Origin: Ontholestes murinus
Lineage: Eukaryota; Arthropoda; Insecta; Coleoptera; Staphylinidae
NCBI GenBank assembly: GCA_963969525.1
Contig: OZ018396.1
Span: 54,417,352-54,481,351 of the forward strand
Length of the DNA: 64,000 bases
Direction of reading: 5' to 3'
In this document: piece after piece, positions 11,291-23,648 of the stretch
Layout: every line of letters begins with the position of its first letter
Position numbering within the stretch: position 1 is the first letter of the stretch
Notes under the pieces: generated by a model
Databases searched by the model: none
What the model was told of the DNA's origin: nothing
Seen by the model: only the letters and a program-made list of their open reading frames with translations
Translations under genes and position numbers: made by a program

Positions 11291-14200
11291 ATTTTCTTAA
11301 AACAGTTCAAAACAACAATAAAAAAAATACCAATAGGAATTGCCAAAAAGACATCTTCTAAAAAAGTTATATTTTTACGTAAATAAATTGAAAATCTACA
11401 ATAATAACACCTATGAAATACATTTTAAATATCTCTTAAAAAAATAACATTTTAACAAAAAAACTATAGAGATTGTTAAGAAAAAAGTTTTCTATAAAAA
11501 ATGGTTTTAAAATAGTTTTAAATTTCAATTTAATTTTCTAAAAAGCACAAATTTGATTACAAAACAGTAAAAAACAAAAAAATTACATTAAAATTTACTT
11601 TAGGAAAATATTTTATAGATTTTTTCTAAATATAAAAACAATTAACTTACCTAGGTAAAAAATATTTTCAAATTTTTGAAAATGATTTTAATTTTATTAT
11701 TACATACAAAAAAATATAATGAACGGTTAAAAACTGTGTTATAAAAGCTAACTTAAAAGATGAATGAATTTAAAAAAAAAACAACTTTCAAGTTTCTTAA
11801 AAAATAATATTTGAAAACTTAAATATACAATTAATTATAGTTAACTTAGAAATAGTTGAAGTTAAAAAAAGGTTTAAAAAAAGTAAATAACAGTAAAAAA
11901 TTTGTCTTAAAAAAAGCAATTGGTTATAAATGGTAGTTTAAAAATGTTAAAACAAAGACAGTCAAAGTTTTGACAAGAAATAAGAATAAAATAATTTCTT
12001 TAAGAGTAATTCAAATTTGGCCAAAAACAACAATGGGAAATTTTTTGCAAAAGAGTTGACAACGTTCTAAATAAGAAAATATTGGGCTTTACAAAAAAAA
12101 ATTTCCCAAGAAAAAAATAAATAATTTTGTTAATAAAGAGGTTTTTATAAAAACTTTTTTGAAAATAGATTGAACTTTAGAAAAAAAAATATTTATCACA
12201 AAATAGCTGAATAGCAGAAAATACTGTTAAGCCAACTTAAAATATGTTTGGAGTAAAAAAACTGAAGATTCCCAAAAAAAGCAATTGAAAACTCAAAAAC
12301 ACAGTTTAAAATTTATTTAGAAATAGTTAAAATAATAAACATTTTCAAAAAATAACAGTAGAAAATTTCATAAAAAAGAATCAATGAATAAAGAAGTGAC
12401 AATGCAAAAAGTAGAACAATTAAAAATTTATTAAGAAAACACTGTTAAAATGTATTACAAAGAAATAAATTAAAAAATAAAGAATTTACCAAACCTTATT
12501 AACAATTAAAAACTTATCAGAGAATTTTATAAAAAATGCCTTAAAATTTTATCCAACAACAATTTAAAAAAAAACATTTGAAATGTTACTAAAGGAAAAA
12601 CAATTAAGATTTGTTAAAAATGTTTTTCAAAAAACTGAATTACTTCAAAAAAGACCATAACAAAAAAGTAATTTACAGAAATAATATTTGAAAACTTAAA
12701 AATACAGTTTATAATTTACTAAATAGTTGGAATTGAAAAAATAGATTAAAGAAGTAAACCAAAAAAAAAAACAGTGAACATGTCTTAAAGAAGAAGCAAT
12801 TGATTAAGAAATTATTGTTTAAAAAATATTAAAAGAAAGACAGTTTTGACGCTTAAATGAAAAATAATTTCTTCAAGTATAGTTAAAATTTGAGCAAAAA
12901 CAACAATGGGAAATTTCTTGTCTTAAAAACATTTGAAATTTTGGCAAAAACAAAGTGCTGGAAAAATACTTGGAACAACGAAAAAAAATTCTAAAAATCT
13001 AAATGAGAAGTTGCTAGAAATCTGAAATCAAGATCAAAAATTTTCCCAATTTGGAAAAGAAAATTTCGCTAGGAATAATTTAGAAGTCTGGAAAATGAAT
13101 TTCTAGAAACTGCCAGAAATCATAAAGAAACATTCTCGAACAATTATAGTAATAAATGTAAATTTCAAATGTTTAATAATATCTTTTCTAATATGTAATT
13201 CTTTATATAGTGAAAAACACTTTATAGCGAAATTTCGGTCAACATTTTGGTCTTTCAGAGTCGACTGTAATTTTACGGAAAAAAACAATTTAAAAATTAT
13301 TACTTTGTAAAAACTTAAAATATAGTTGAAATTTAAAACATTAAAATTTCTTAAGAAAAAAAACACGTGAAAACTTGAAACACAATTTAAGATTTGTGAA
13401 GAAATGGTTAAAATTAAGAAACAAGTATGAAGAATTTAAAAAAATTCTAAAAGAAAGACAATTAAAAATTTGACAAGAAAAAACAGTTAAAGATATATAT
13501 ATATTTAAATATTGTGTTTAAAGTAAGTTGATTTTTATTAAACAGTTACAAATATATTAAAAACTTTCTATTTTTTCTAATATTCTTAAAAGAGTTTCAA
13601 AAAATTAGGATTTGCTCAAAAGACACATTTTCTGAAAAAGTTAAAAGTTTCACTTAAATAAATTGAAAATCTGTTAACAGCAATAATATACATTTTAAAT
13701 TCTCTTAAAAGAGTTAAAAATTTAACAAAAAAATTAGATTTGTTAAACAAAAAGATTTTTATATACATAAAACTATTTAAAAATAGTTTTTAGTTTATTT
13801 AAATTTTCTAAAGAGCACAATTTTTATTACAAAACAGTTGGAAACGTTCCAAAAATATATTAAAGTTTATTTTAGTAAAATATTTAAATAATTTCCAAAT
13901 AAAAAATTCATTTAACTTACCTAGAAAAAATACTTTTCAAAGAATTTCTAAAAATAGTTTTTAAATAATTTTATAATTATTTGCAAAATAATATATTATA
14001 AAACCATTAAGAACTTTGTTATAGGAGCTAATTCCAAACTAACTTAAAAGATGGATGAAGTTAAAAAAATTGTTCAAGTTTCTTAAGAAATAATTTTTGA
14101 AAACTTAAAAACACAGTTTATAATATACTTAGAAATAATTGGAATTTGAAAAAAAAAAATCTTGAATAATTTTCTCACTTATCTCTTAGTAAAACAGTAT

Positions 14201-14475
14201 GAAATAATAGATTAAAGAAATAAGGAACAGTTAAAAATATCTTAAAGAAGAATTTATTAAGAGATGATAGGTAGAAAAATGTCAAAAAAAAGATAGTTAA
14301 AGATTTGATAGGAAAAAACGCTTAAAGAAAAATTTATTTCTTTAATAGTAGCTCAAATTTGAACCAAAATAACCGTAGGAACTGTCTTATAAAACAGTTG
14401 AAAAGGCTCTAAAATAGTAAATATTAGGCTTTTCAGAAAACAATCTACTTTACTAAAGAAAATATACTTGATTTT

Positions 14476-14626
14476 ATAATAAAATATATAAGTCCTTTAC
14501 GTTGCAGAAAATTAACTAATTATTAGAAAAAACTAGTAGTTGTTTCAAAAGTGATTTGTGCTTGTAGTCTTAATAAGACTCATTTGTTGTAGATTTTTCG
14601 AAATATGTTCGTGTTTTTTCTAATAA
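14476..14626 (+). mobile_element. Small dispersed element, copy 1, flanked by 12-bp direct repeats
   Basis: This element of about 150 bp starts near 'aaatatataagtcctttacg' and ends near 'cgaaatatgttcgtgttttt'. It contains the near-palindrome 'agtcttaataagact'. The direct repeat 'atacttgatttt' lies at 14464-14475 and again at 14627-14638, which reads as a target-site duplication. It has no open frame of note. Related copies are at 22931-23069 (+, intact), 11208-11290 (+, partial) and 46235-46345 (rearranged). The class is unresolved: a duplication of this length suits target-primed insertion (SINE/LINE-type) better than most cut-and-paste elements. Confidence 0.6.
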
Positions 14627-15509
14627 TACTTGATTTTGTTAACAATGTTTTTTTCTGTAAGTATAACATTTTGAATTTTACAAAAAAATATAAAAGAATT
14701 TGTGTGAACGCATAGTAAAGTGAATAAAAAAGTTTTCATCATGTAAAAATAAAATTTAAGATATTTAAAAGATAGTTGAAGTTGAAAAAAACTAAACATT
14801 TTCAAGAAGAAATTAAGTGGAAACGGAAAAAAGCAGTTAAAGTAAAATTAGAAAACGGGTTCTAATATGTAAATATTACGCTTTAAAAACACAAACTACT
14901 TTATCCAACAAAAAAATACTTTTATTAATAAAGATTTGATTTTTTTAAACAATATAAAATAATTCTTATAAACTAGATGAAACTTTTGCAAAAAATACTC
15001 TGTTTAATTTAAAAAATAATTGAAGTTAAAAACCTAAAGATTCATAAGAACAAAAAAACTTAAGAGCTCAGTTAAAAATGTGCTTAGAAATAACGAATAC
15101 TCTTAATTTAATTTAAAAGATAGTTGAAGTTAAAAACCTGAAGATTCATAAGAAAAATGAACAAATAAAAACTCGAGCTCAGTTTAAAATTTGCTTAGAA
15201 ATAGTTATAATTATAAAAAAATAATATTTCTTAAAAATAAACAGTAGAAAATTTCTTAAAGAAGAAACAATTAATTAAAGGACGACGGTAAAAATGTAAG
15301 ACAATTAAAAATTTAAGAAAAAAAACTTTTAAGGATATTATAAAAAATAAAGTTAAAAAAGTAAAGAAGCTAACTTTTACCGAAAACTTTTAACAATTAT
15401 TATTAGTTATCTAAAAGTAAATAAAAACTACCAACTGATAATATGAAATGATTTAAAATTATTAATTAATGTTTTAAAATTATTAATTACCATAAAAAAA
15501 AACAATTCA

Positions 15510-15600
15510 GTTTGAAAATGACAAGTTGAAATTGTTGAAACTGTAGTCACTAAATAAAGTTCCAGTTATACAAAGTAAAAAAGTGTTTCATTTGTGCAAT
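15510..15600 (+). repeat. 'cactaaataaagttccagtt' module, second copy
   Basis: The segment 'aatgacaagttgaaattgtt' followed by 'gaaactgtagtcact' and 'aaataaagttccagttatac' is a close match to 6378-6455, which lies at the right end of the T-rich array. The copies are in the same orientation although they sit in arrays of opposite base bias. Confidence 0.6.
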
Positions 15601-18110
15601 TAAGATTTGTTAAGAAAGACATTATTAACAAATTTTGAGAAGCGAAATCTTGCTTAAAATTTTAGAACTTTCTATCTAAAAAACAAATTTAAGCTTTGCT
15701 TGAAAAAAAAAATATATATATATATATATAATGAGATTTGATAAAAAAAGAGTCCCATAAAAATATCTAAGAGTATTTGAAATTTTATTAAAATCTACAA
15801 TTAAATATTTGTTACAAAACAGTTACAAAGAGTAAAAAACACTCTCAAGTTAATTTAAAAGAATGGTTGAAGGTAAATAAAAATACAGTTTCCTACGTAA
15901 AAATATTGGAAAACTTAAAATCACTGTTGAAAATTTGCTCAGACTTATTTGGAGTTGGGAAAAATATACTAAAAAAGTTAATATTTCATATTTGCTTTAC
16001 AAGATCCTATTAAAAAAGGTAAACAAAATTAAGATAAATACATTAAAAATTATAAAAATTTAGGTCACAGGACTTGCGGGCGGAGTTCATCATGTGTTCT
16101 TCCACTCTGGACCCTTTTTCTGCTTCAGATGATGGAATTCATTTTCAGCAAAGTATTTATGCTATTTAGGCAAAGTATAACTTCCCAAAGAAGAATAAAA
16201 GGCAGAACAACAATTGCCAAAAAGACAGACAAGGAAGAAAATGTTAAAGGTATTATAAAAAATAATTTGTTCCAAAGTAGCTAAAATTTTACCAAAAATA
16301 ATATTAAAAATAATTAAAAACTTGTTTCTAAACTTCCCAAAACAGTTAAAAATTCATACAAAAATATCATTAAGATTTGCTCACTCTTTGTTTGGGCAAA
16401 TCCTAATTTATGAATTTTAAAGATTTGAAAAGAAATCGCTTAAAACAAAAAATAATTTCTTTAAGACTAGTTCAAATTTGGACAAAAACAACAATGGAAA
16501 TTTTATTACAAAACAGTTGACAAGGAAATATTGGGCTTTTCAAAAAGAAAGCAAACAAACAATTTACTTTACCTAAGAAAAAATATTTCAATTTTGTGAA
16601 TAAAGAGGTTTTTCTAAAAACTCAAACTTTTTTGAAAATAGATTGAACTTTGCAAAAAATTGTAAAAATTAAATTTATTACAAATATCTGAAACTTTTGC
16701 AAAAATTACTCTTAAGGCAACTTAATAGATGGTTGAAGTTAGAAAAAACTGAAGATTTCTAAAGAATAATTAAAAACTCAAAAACACAGTTTAAAATTTG
16801 CTTAGAAATAGTTAGAAAAAAATAAACATTCCTTAAAAACGAATCGAATCGAATTATTCCCAATTTAATAAGAAAAAACTGTTAAAGATATGGTAAAAAA
16901 TAAAGTAGCTAAGTTTTACCAAAAACTATTAACAATAAAAAAACTTGTTTCTAATTATCTAAAACTTATAAAAAATACCATTGGGATTTGCTAAGAAAAG
17001 AAAACATTTTTTTATAAAAATTGCCTTAGAAAACTAGAAAATCTAACAACAATTGAAAATTTAAACATTTGCGCTCTTTTCGGCTAAAACAAACCGATAA
17101 ATCAACATTCGCTAAACACCTTATCGAAGATATTGATGAATACTCTAGGGAATTGCACTTCGACAAAGAAAAATTTTACCAAAACCATATTGGTGGAAAA
17201 TTCTTGAAACAACGAAGAAATTCTTAAAAATCTATATGAAAAATTTCTTGAAATTTTAGAAATCTGAAAAATAGATTGCTTCAAAATTTAAAACTATCAA
17301 ACATTTTTCATAACATAAGAAAAATATTTTTAAAGTCGATATTAACATTAAATTAGTTTATTAGATCAAATACTTACATAAATAAAATAAATTTAATAAA
17401 AAACACAAATTTTGCCAAAATAATACCATTGTGATTTACTAAGAAAAACACATAAAACATTTTCATTAAAAATGGCCTTGAAAAAGATAAAATTTTACCT
17501 AAAAAACAATTGAAAATCTGTTAAAAACTTTTAAAATTTTGTCAAAAACAAATCTATTAAATTTTATTAAGAAAGAAATAGTTAAATATTTTTATGAAAA
17601 AACAATATTAACCTTTAAATTTTGAAAATGAAAAGAAATTATTGAGAAATTCTTCAAAACAAGATCTGTTGACAATTCCTTAAAGTCGAAAAACAGGAAA
17701 AATTTATCAAAAGCAGTTAAAAATTTGCACTGAAAGTATTGTTTACAAGAAGGAAAAAATTTCTCAAAGTTTTAAAAAGTGTTGCTTTCATTTAGCTGAA
17801 ATTTTAGCAAAACAATTGAAAATCTGTTTAAAACAATTGTAAAATATCTGTAAAATTACTTTAAGCTGCTCTTAAACAAATATTAGTATTTTCTAAGAAC
17901 ATGTCATTCAAAAAAAAAACTATTGAAAATTTATTAAAAAACAGTTTTCTAAAAAAACAATTAAAAAGAAAAATGGATAATTCTAAGAAAAAAATCTGCT
18001 AAGAAACAGTGAAAATTCTGTTTAAAATTTATATTAAATTAATTGTAACTAAACAAAATACTTTTCTAAAGAAAAAAACACTTTTCTAATGAAAACATTT
18101 AAACATTTTT

Positions 18111-20351
18111 TTAAAGAAACAGTTCAATTCTACTAGAATTTGCGAAAACAAATTGGAATCTTCCTTTACTTGCTCTGAAGCTTATAATGGTACTTAGAAG
18201 CGTCACCGTGTAAAATTCTAAAGGGAGTTCACGTAATTCGCCAATAGTATTCCTTTTTCTCTTAATACTGAAGGATTTTAAAGGTACTTTATTGTTGCTG
18301 CCAGAACTAAAATAATATAAATACAATTATTATCTAGATACCCGTATCTTTTCTGTTGATTTATTGCTTGTAATATGTAAAGAGATGGATTAAGTTATAC
18401 TGTGAAGAAAGTGAACTTAACGTATCATTTCTATTTATAAACTTATTAAAGGTCTTGTCAAAATACTTAATAATATTTCTTCGGATAGATCTGGTTAAAT
18501 TACAAACAAGTCATTTCAAGAAGAAGCATGTTCAAAACATGTAGGCTGATATATACGGCAAAGGTATTTAAAAAAAAACCTGTTAAAATATAAACTAAAA
18601 ACTATTTTTTCTTGGCCTTTGTTCGAACAGTTATGGTAACTATCTTTTTTCTATTTATATCTAGCATATGATTACTATGTTTAGGTTTATTAGTCTTTAG
18701 CTTCATTTCCAAAAAAATACATATGAATATACATAAGTATTTTAGAAAACGGATGTATTTATCTTAACTATTACGAACTTTATTATTCATAGGTTAGATC
18801 GGTTAATTCAGATTACCAAACTATTTATATAAAATAGAGTATTCGTTTCTCATATTAGTATTCTTAAAAAGAATATAAAATTAATTGCTTTTAAAAAAAC
18901 ACGTTTGTTAAATCTAACATAATATTAAACCATAAAATGATTATCAGTTTATGTTGCATAAATCTTTCAATATAAAATGCTCAAATCTTTGTTCTCTTTC
19001 AAAAAATTGTAGCGAACTTGTTTAATAATTGATTCAATTTTCAACATTTTTTAAATGCCAAAACCATTAGAAACTCACTAATTAAATCTAAAATAACCGT
19101 ATTTTCTAAACTTTATGGGTCGTAAATTTTTAAAACACTCTATAACTAGTAGTAAACTAAACTGTATTTAGAAAGTTCTAATGTCGTCGTAAATTGCGTA
19201 GTGGTAATTGTAAAATCTACACTCGTTTAATTTTAATAATATGTTTAAACCCTGTAACTAGGAAACGGTCGTCTACACGTTTATAAATATTCCCCATTGT
19301 TTAACAGGTAAGGATTAAAATAAGCCGTGCCTTATTTAAACGAGGGCGAAACCCGTAATTACAAAACATTTGCATTCTCCTGAATACATTTGAATTTTTT
19401 GTGTGTGGATGGACGCGTCTTATTGCTTCCGCTTCCTATTCACAAAAAGAAATTTCCAAATGGTACTATTTCTCTTACTTCACATCAGAAAAAGAAATAG
19501 TGGAAATAATATAATACAGAGATTTTAAATAATTAGAAAGAATTAATTATTACTTTATTACCTCTTTCCTTTTATATTCTAGCTCTAGTTAAAAAAAACA
19601 TGAACAGGATTTATTATTATGTAATACAGTTGGCTACAGTGCTTCTACAACACCTATGAAGTGTAAATTAAAGTGTTATTTAATATAGGTTTACATTTTG
19701 AACTCAAACATGTATTTATTTAAGTTGGTTCCTTGGGTAAATAGTGTTTTTTTTTTTCATGTATTTAGTGTTACATCAGATTTGGCTTTTTGTAGGCTAG
19801 GTGTTATTTATTTTATCCAACATGCTAACAAAAAGATTCTAATATTATACATAATAATATTTCACAGAAATTTTGATCGCATTTGGAAAGGCTTGAATTC
19901 ACAAGATATGGGTTTTTCAATTATGCCCTCTATTTTTCTGGTGACAGCTGCTTCATGACTATCTTAATGACGATTCATAAAATATTTTACCAAAAATGGC
20001 CTTTTTGCCCCAAATTCTAAGTTTCATTATATTTGACACTATCTTTGTCTGCTGGTAGTGCTATGATGAATTGGTTTTCTTTTAACATTTCTCCTTTATA
20101 ATATTCAATTTGGTTGGTTGGTTTTCATAGGATAAACCTCTTGTTTGATCTTCATGGTCTAATTTATTTTGGCATTATTATACTTGTCTGTCTGTTTCAT
20201 AATATTTTTGAGATTAGTTCTTTGAGTATCACAAACACTACAGAATAACACTGAAGAAACTTCAAGGATTATTAATTCCTAAAAGAAAATAGGATTTTAT
20301 ATAACAAGTAAACCCATTCAAAATTAACATCTTATTACCATACATACGCAC
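18111..20351. other. AT-rich intronic DNA, no gene seen
   Basis: This interval separates the A-rich array from the minus-strand exon at 20352. It holds ordinary AT-rich sequence. A short, more GC-balanced stretch at about 19260-19440 contains a donor-like 'aacaggtaagg' on the + strand, but no reading frame supports an exon. Open frames at 18111-18326 and 19698-19958 are unsupported. Confidence 0.4.
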
Positions 20352-20628
20352 CTTCTATCTGCATATATTTTTTCTTGAAGATTTGCACCAACATCCCGAG
20401 AAGACTTCAATGGTGCATTGTCCGAGCCCATCGACCGTCTTAATTGCTCCTCCGACATCATAACAGAGCCGCGGATGACGCAATTGTTGCCGTCACGGGT
20501 TTCGAACGCGCTTCCGCCGTTTCGTAAACGTTTTCGCCTTTTCACAGACTGTCTCCTTTGACGAATACGGGCACCATTTCGAAACATCTTCATCGCCGAA
20601 TTAATTTCCTTAATGCCAAAAATTATCT
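20352..20628 (-). CDS. Internal coding exon of an unrecognised minus-strand gene (upstream exon)
   Basis: This 277-bp exon is open throughout (91 whole codons plus two bases at each end). On the minus strand the acceptor is 'atgacattgcag' before 20628, with a C/T-rich stretch and a 'cttaac' branch-point-like site upstream; the donor is AAG|GTGCGT at 20351. GC content is far above the flanks. The protein begins 'IIFGIKEINSAMKMFRNG', continues through a very basic block 'RIRQRRQSVKRRKRLRNG' (a possible nuclear signal or cytosolic membrane-proximal segment; RRQS is a plausible kinase site), then 'SAFETRDGNNCVIRGSV', 'MSEEQLRRSMGSDNAPL' and 'GANLQEKIYADR'. It ends in the phase needed by the exon at 8195-8338. 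I cannot name the family. An internal Met occurs at 20593, but the open frame continues upstream to the acceptor, so an internal exon is more likely than a first exon. Confidence 0.7.
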
Positions 20629-21284
20629 CTGCAATGTCATACGTTAAGATGATGATGAAGAGGCATCACCTTCACACATTAGGACACATTTCATCCTCAT
20701 CAATTTGTAGAAGGCGATATAAAAAAGTCATAGAAGGTTAGATTTAGTATTTGTTGTCAATAATGCTTCCAGCAAGTTAAAGCATTTATAAAGAAATTCG
20801 GAAAAGATTATAAAAATGATTGAATGATTCGAATTACCAAACAAACTTTGCACTCCAATGATTGAAGTCATTAACCAACTATACAATAAATATGAGAAAT
20901 AATCTAAACTTTAAGCTTTTCTAACCAAGCTAACGCCAGATAGTTTTTGGGTTTTTTAATATTTATTTATTTACCTTGCCTGAAACATCTAGAATTATAG
21001 GTTCATCAGCCAATTGTTGCAGATGGATAGCGTTTACCAAATTGAACCATAAAATTTTAATTATTTGCGTAAACATTGTCATCTTCTAGATGCATTAGAC
21101 AATGATTTAGCATCAGAAAAATATTGTGTTGATGAACATTAAACGAGTGTATATTTTCGATGATGATTAAACATTGAAAATGGTGAAATTTGAAGTTCTG
21201 ATCTTTATTACAGGCTTCTGGGTAGGTGATAATCTTGTGCAATCATTCTCTTTTGTTTTTTTATTCAATTTCTAATAATCACGT
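20629..21284. other. AT-rich DNA, no further exon found
   Basis: The 5' exons of the minus-strand gene should lie at higher coordinates. None could be identified here. The 61-codon minus-strand frame at 21057-21242 is AT-rich and has no splice context. Confidence 0.35.
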
Positions 21285-22135
21285 TTCGGTAGTTGGTGTT
21301 TGAAGCAGTATGTTTATGATGGATGCAATATTTTTTTAACGATGTCTAACATATACTTATGCAGAAACTTCTGTCCGATAAAAGTAGATAAAGTCTGTTC
21401 GTTGGATCTTTCGTCGTACGTCACAAACTATCGCTTCAAAAAACGACGAAAGTTTTACAGTGCGTTCTTTTTCTAACGCATTTGGTTTACTTTATCAGAC
21501 TGAATGTTTTTGCGTCGTTTCTCGAAGCGATAATTTGTGACGTACGACGAAAGATCCAACGAACAGACTATAGAAGAAAAAATAAGAATTCGTTGGAAAA
21601 ATGTGTGAACAAAGTCAAATTAGTATTATTAGATGATATCAACACATTTTAATCTAATAAATTTAGATTTGTTGTTGTTTGAAGCAATATTTTTGTGATG
21701 AATTTAGATTTGTTGGTGTTTGAAGCAATATTTTTGTAATGGATGCAATTTTTTTAACACTTATCCAGAAGCTTCTGTCGGATAAAAGTAGATAGAAGAT
21801 AGAATAAAAGTTCGTTGGGATAATGTGCGAACAAAGTCAAATTAGCATTATTAGATGGTATCAACACGTTTTAATCTAATAAATTTATTCTAAAGCTGTC
21901 AGGAAGCTTATTTTACATTGTATAGAATCTACAGTTTTTAGAATTCCTTAAATCAAGTTAAATATGACGATTAACATAATATGTATTAGGTTAGGTCAAG
22001 TTTGTACATACATACTTATTCAGAAGCTCATGTATACCTTAGAATAAAAATTATTTTTGGAAATGTACGAATAAAGTCAAATTAGCATTATTAGATGTTA
22101 TCAACACGTTTTAATCTAAAAAAATTCATTTTTAA
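21285..22135 (+). repeat. Three-copy tandem repeat, unit about 220-240 bp
   Basis: Copy 1 starts at about 21290 (gttggtgtttgaagcagtat) and ends near 21660. Copy 2 starts at about 21709 (gttggtgtttgaagcaatat) and ends near 21890. Copy 3 is less complete and ends near 22130. Each ends with 'gaacaaagtcaaattag' followed by 'attattagatg.tatcaaca' and 'cgttttaatctaa'. Copy 1 is longer because it carries the foldback element at 21391-21570. Confidence 0.75.
21391..21570. mobile_element. 180-bp foldback MITE inserted at TA (Tc1/mariner-like)
   Basis: The terminal arms of about 56 bp pair from 'agtctgttcgttggatcttt' to the reverse complement 'aaagatccaacgaacagact', continuing through 'cgtcgtacgtcacaaact.tcgctt' around a centre near 21480. 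The neighbouring repeat copy at 21781-21800 shows the empty site: it reads 'aaagtagatagaag' where copy 1 reads 'aaagtagata', the element, then 'tagaag'. The duplicated target is therefore TA, as for Tc1/mariner-type non-autonomous elements. It has no coding capacity. Confidence 0.8.
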
Positions 22136-22930
22136 CTTCTTTTATATTTTGTGAAATCTACAACTTTTAAAATTGTCCTTAAATCAAGTTGGAGGAGAGG
22201 ATTAAAATAAAATTTATTATTGGGGTCAAGGTCAAGTGGGTGCTAGATTATTGCAGAAGGTATTGTGGTAGGTCAAGACTACGCTAAGTTTATATAAAAT
22301 TTATCAAAAACTCTAAAGGATTCACTCAAAATGAATATATATTATTTATTGAATTAAATCAAAATATAAATACGTAGTATATATTGACAAAAATAAAATC
22401 TTGAAAATAAATTACATTAAATAAGTTAGTTTAATTTATCTGCGCTGGGCTGGAGAGATAAAAATTGATCGAAACCGAACAATGTCTTCTGCTGTATGGG
22501 AAATGATAATTTAGTTATATTTTAATTGCTCAACTCAAAATTTTAATAGAAATGTGTATTTCAAGGTTCATCAAGGCGATTTTTAATGTATATAAATTCT
22601 AGGTTTATAGGTAATTCAGTGTTTTTTAATTTTTACTTTTCCAAAGTTTCAATAAGGTCATCTTTTTCGAGGTTCTATTAAGGAAATTTTTAAGAAACTT
22701 TATAGATTTATAGATAATTCAGTATTAATGTAATTATCCATTTCAAAATATTTCTTTTAAAGTTCCCTGAGTATATTTTTATTTTATGTGTCTTCATTAC
22801 TTAAACTATCCCTACTTTAAAATGCAAATAATGTTTTTTTTCACTGGCTTGGGTTATTTTAACTAATTACTGCTTCAAAAGCTTTGATTGGCTTTAGAGT
22901 AAAATCTTTTGGCAAACATGTTTGAAGATA
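22136..22930. other. AT-rich DNA with a faint minisatellite-like motif
   Basis: No gene is seen. At about 22225-22290 'ggggtcaaggtcaagtgggt' and 'ggtaggtcaagactacgcta' resemble the inverted form of the 41-bp minisatellite found at 45755-46200. Confidence 0.35.
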
Positions 22931-23069
22931 AAATATATAAGTCCTTTACGTTATTTTTGTATCATTCAATGTCTGTCGAAGTACTAGCTAGAGAAGTAGT
23001 TGTTTTAAAAGTGGTTTGTTCTTGTAGTCTTAATAAGACTCATTTGTTGTAGATTTTACGAAATATTTT
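22931..23069 (+). mobile_element. Small dispersed element, copy 2, flanked by 14-bp direct repeats
   Basis: The element runs from 'aaatatataagtcctttacg' to 'acgaaatatttt' and contains 'agtcttaataagact'. It is flanked by exact direct repeats 'catgtttgaagata' at 22917-22930 and 23070-23083. It shares most of its length with 14476-14626 but has a different middle between about 22952 and 22990. No coding capacity is visible. Confidence 0.7.
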
Positions 23070-23648
23070 CATGTTTGAAGATAATTGTCATACCAGTCAA
23101 AATTGCATTTTCGATTATATCCATATGTTAGCTATTAAGTGATATGGAACTTATTTAAGAGTATCACAAAAAAAAATTGAAATATCTTTAATTCCTCTAA
23201 CTTATGTTACATTTGCGTACATTTTCAAGGCTTGAAATGTAAATATCAAACTAACCTTCAACTTTGTTTACTATCTATAGGTTCTAAACATCATCCATTC
23301 CTTTTGTTACTCTCTTTCTAAATGCAACATGTCTATCAGTCAAGAACATAATCCACCAAGTTTTGTAATAGGTCTACCAACAAAGTGAATTCTAAGCTTG
23401 TCAGTATTGAAGCCGATTTCGTTTTTTTTCTGCAAGTTCTTCTTTAGAGGCTATATGAATACCCCATGCTAATATTTAGTATTTTTACTGTGTTCCTGAT
23501 TGATTTAATGTATAAGGCCGTTAATACTTTGAGTACTGGATGGCTTGAATTAGTTCAGGTACTAGTTAGGAAGAATCGTCACCTTGTTCTTTTTATAGGT
23601 AATGTTGTGCTATATTCTTGATGGAACCGAATATATAAATTTGATAAA

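Larger units (their letters stand above)
10641..18110. repeat. A-rich array (array A1) with higher-order period of about 2.1-2.4 kb
   Basis: This long A-biased array has low G+C. Blocks recur at a long spacing. 'aacaatttaaaaattattac' at about 10929 returns at about 13285. 'taacttaaaagatg.atgaa' at about 11755 returns at about 14040. The 'ttctttaagagtaattcaaa' segment ending 'caacaatgggaaattt' at about 11996 returns at about 14339 and 16460, and a shorter-spaced relative sits at about 12860. Shifts of 2.1-2.4 kb fit tandem duplication of a composite unit followed by divergence. The array holds a small mobile element at 14476-14626. It lies wholly inside the intron between the two minus-strand exons. 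Confidence 0.6.

Noticed and set aside
15712..15730. (AT)n tract and other simple repeats as origins or regulatory elements
   Set aside because: Short simple repeats are expected at this base composition; nothing else supports a function.
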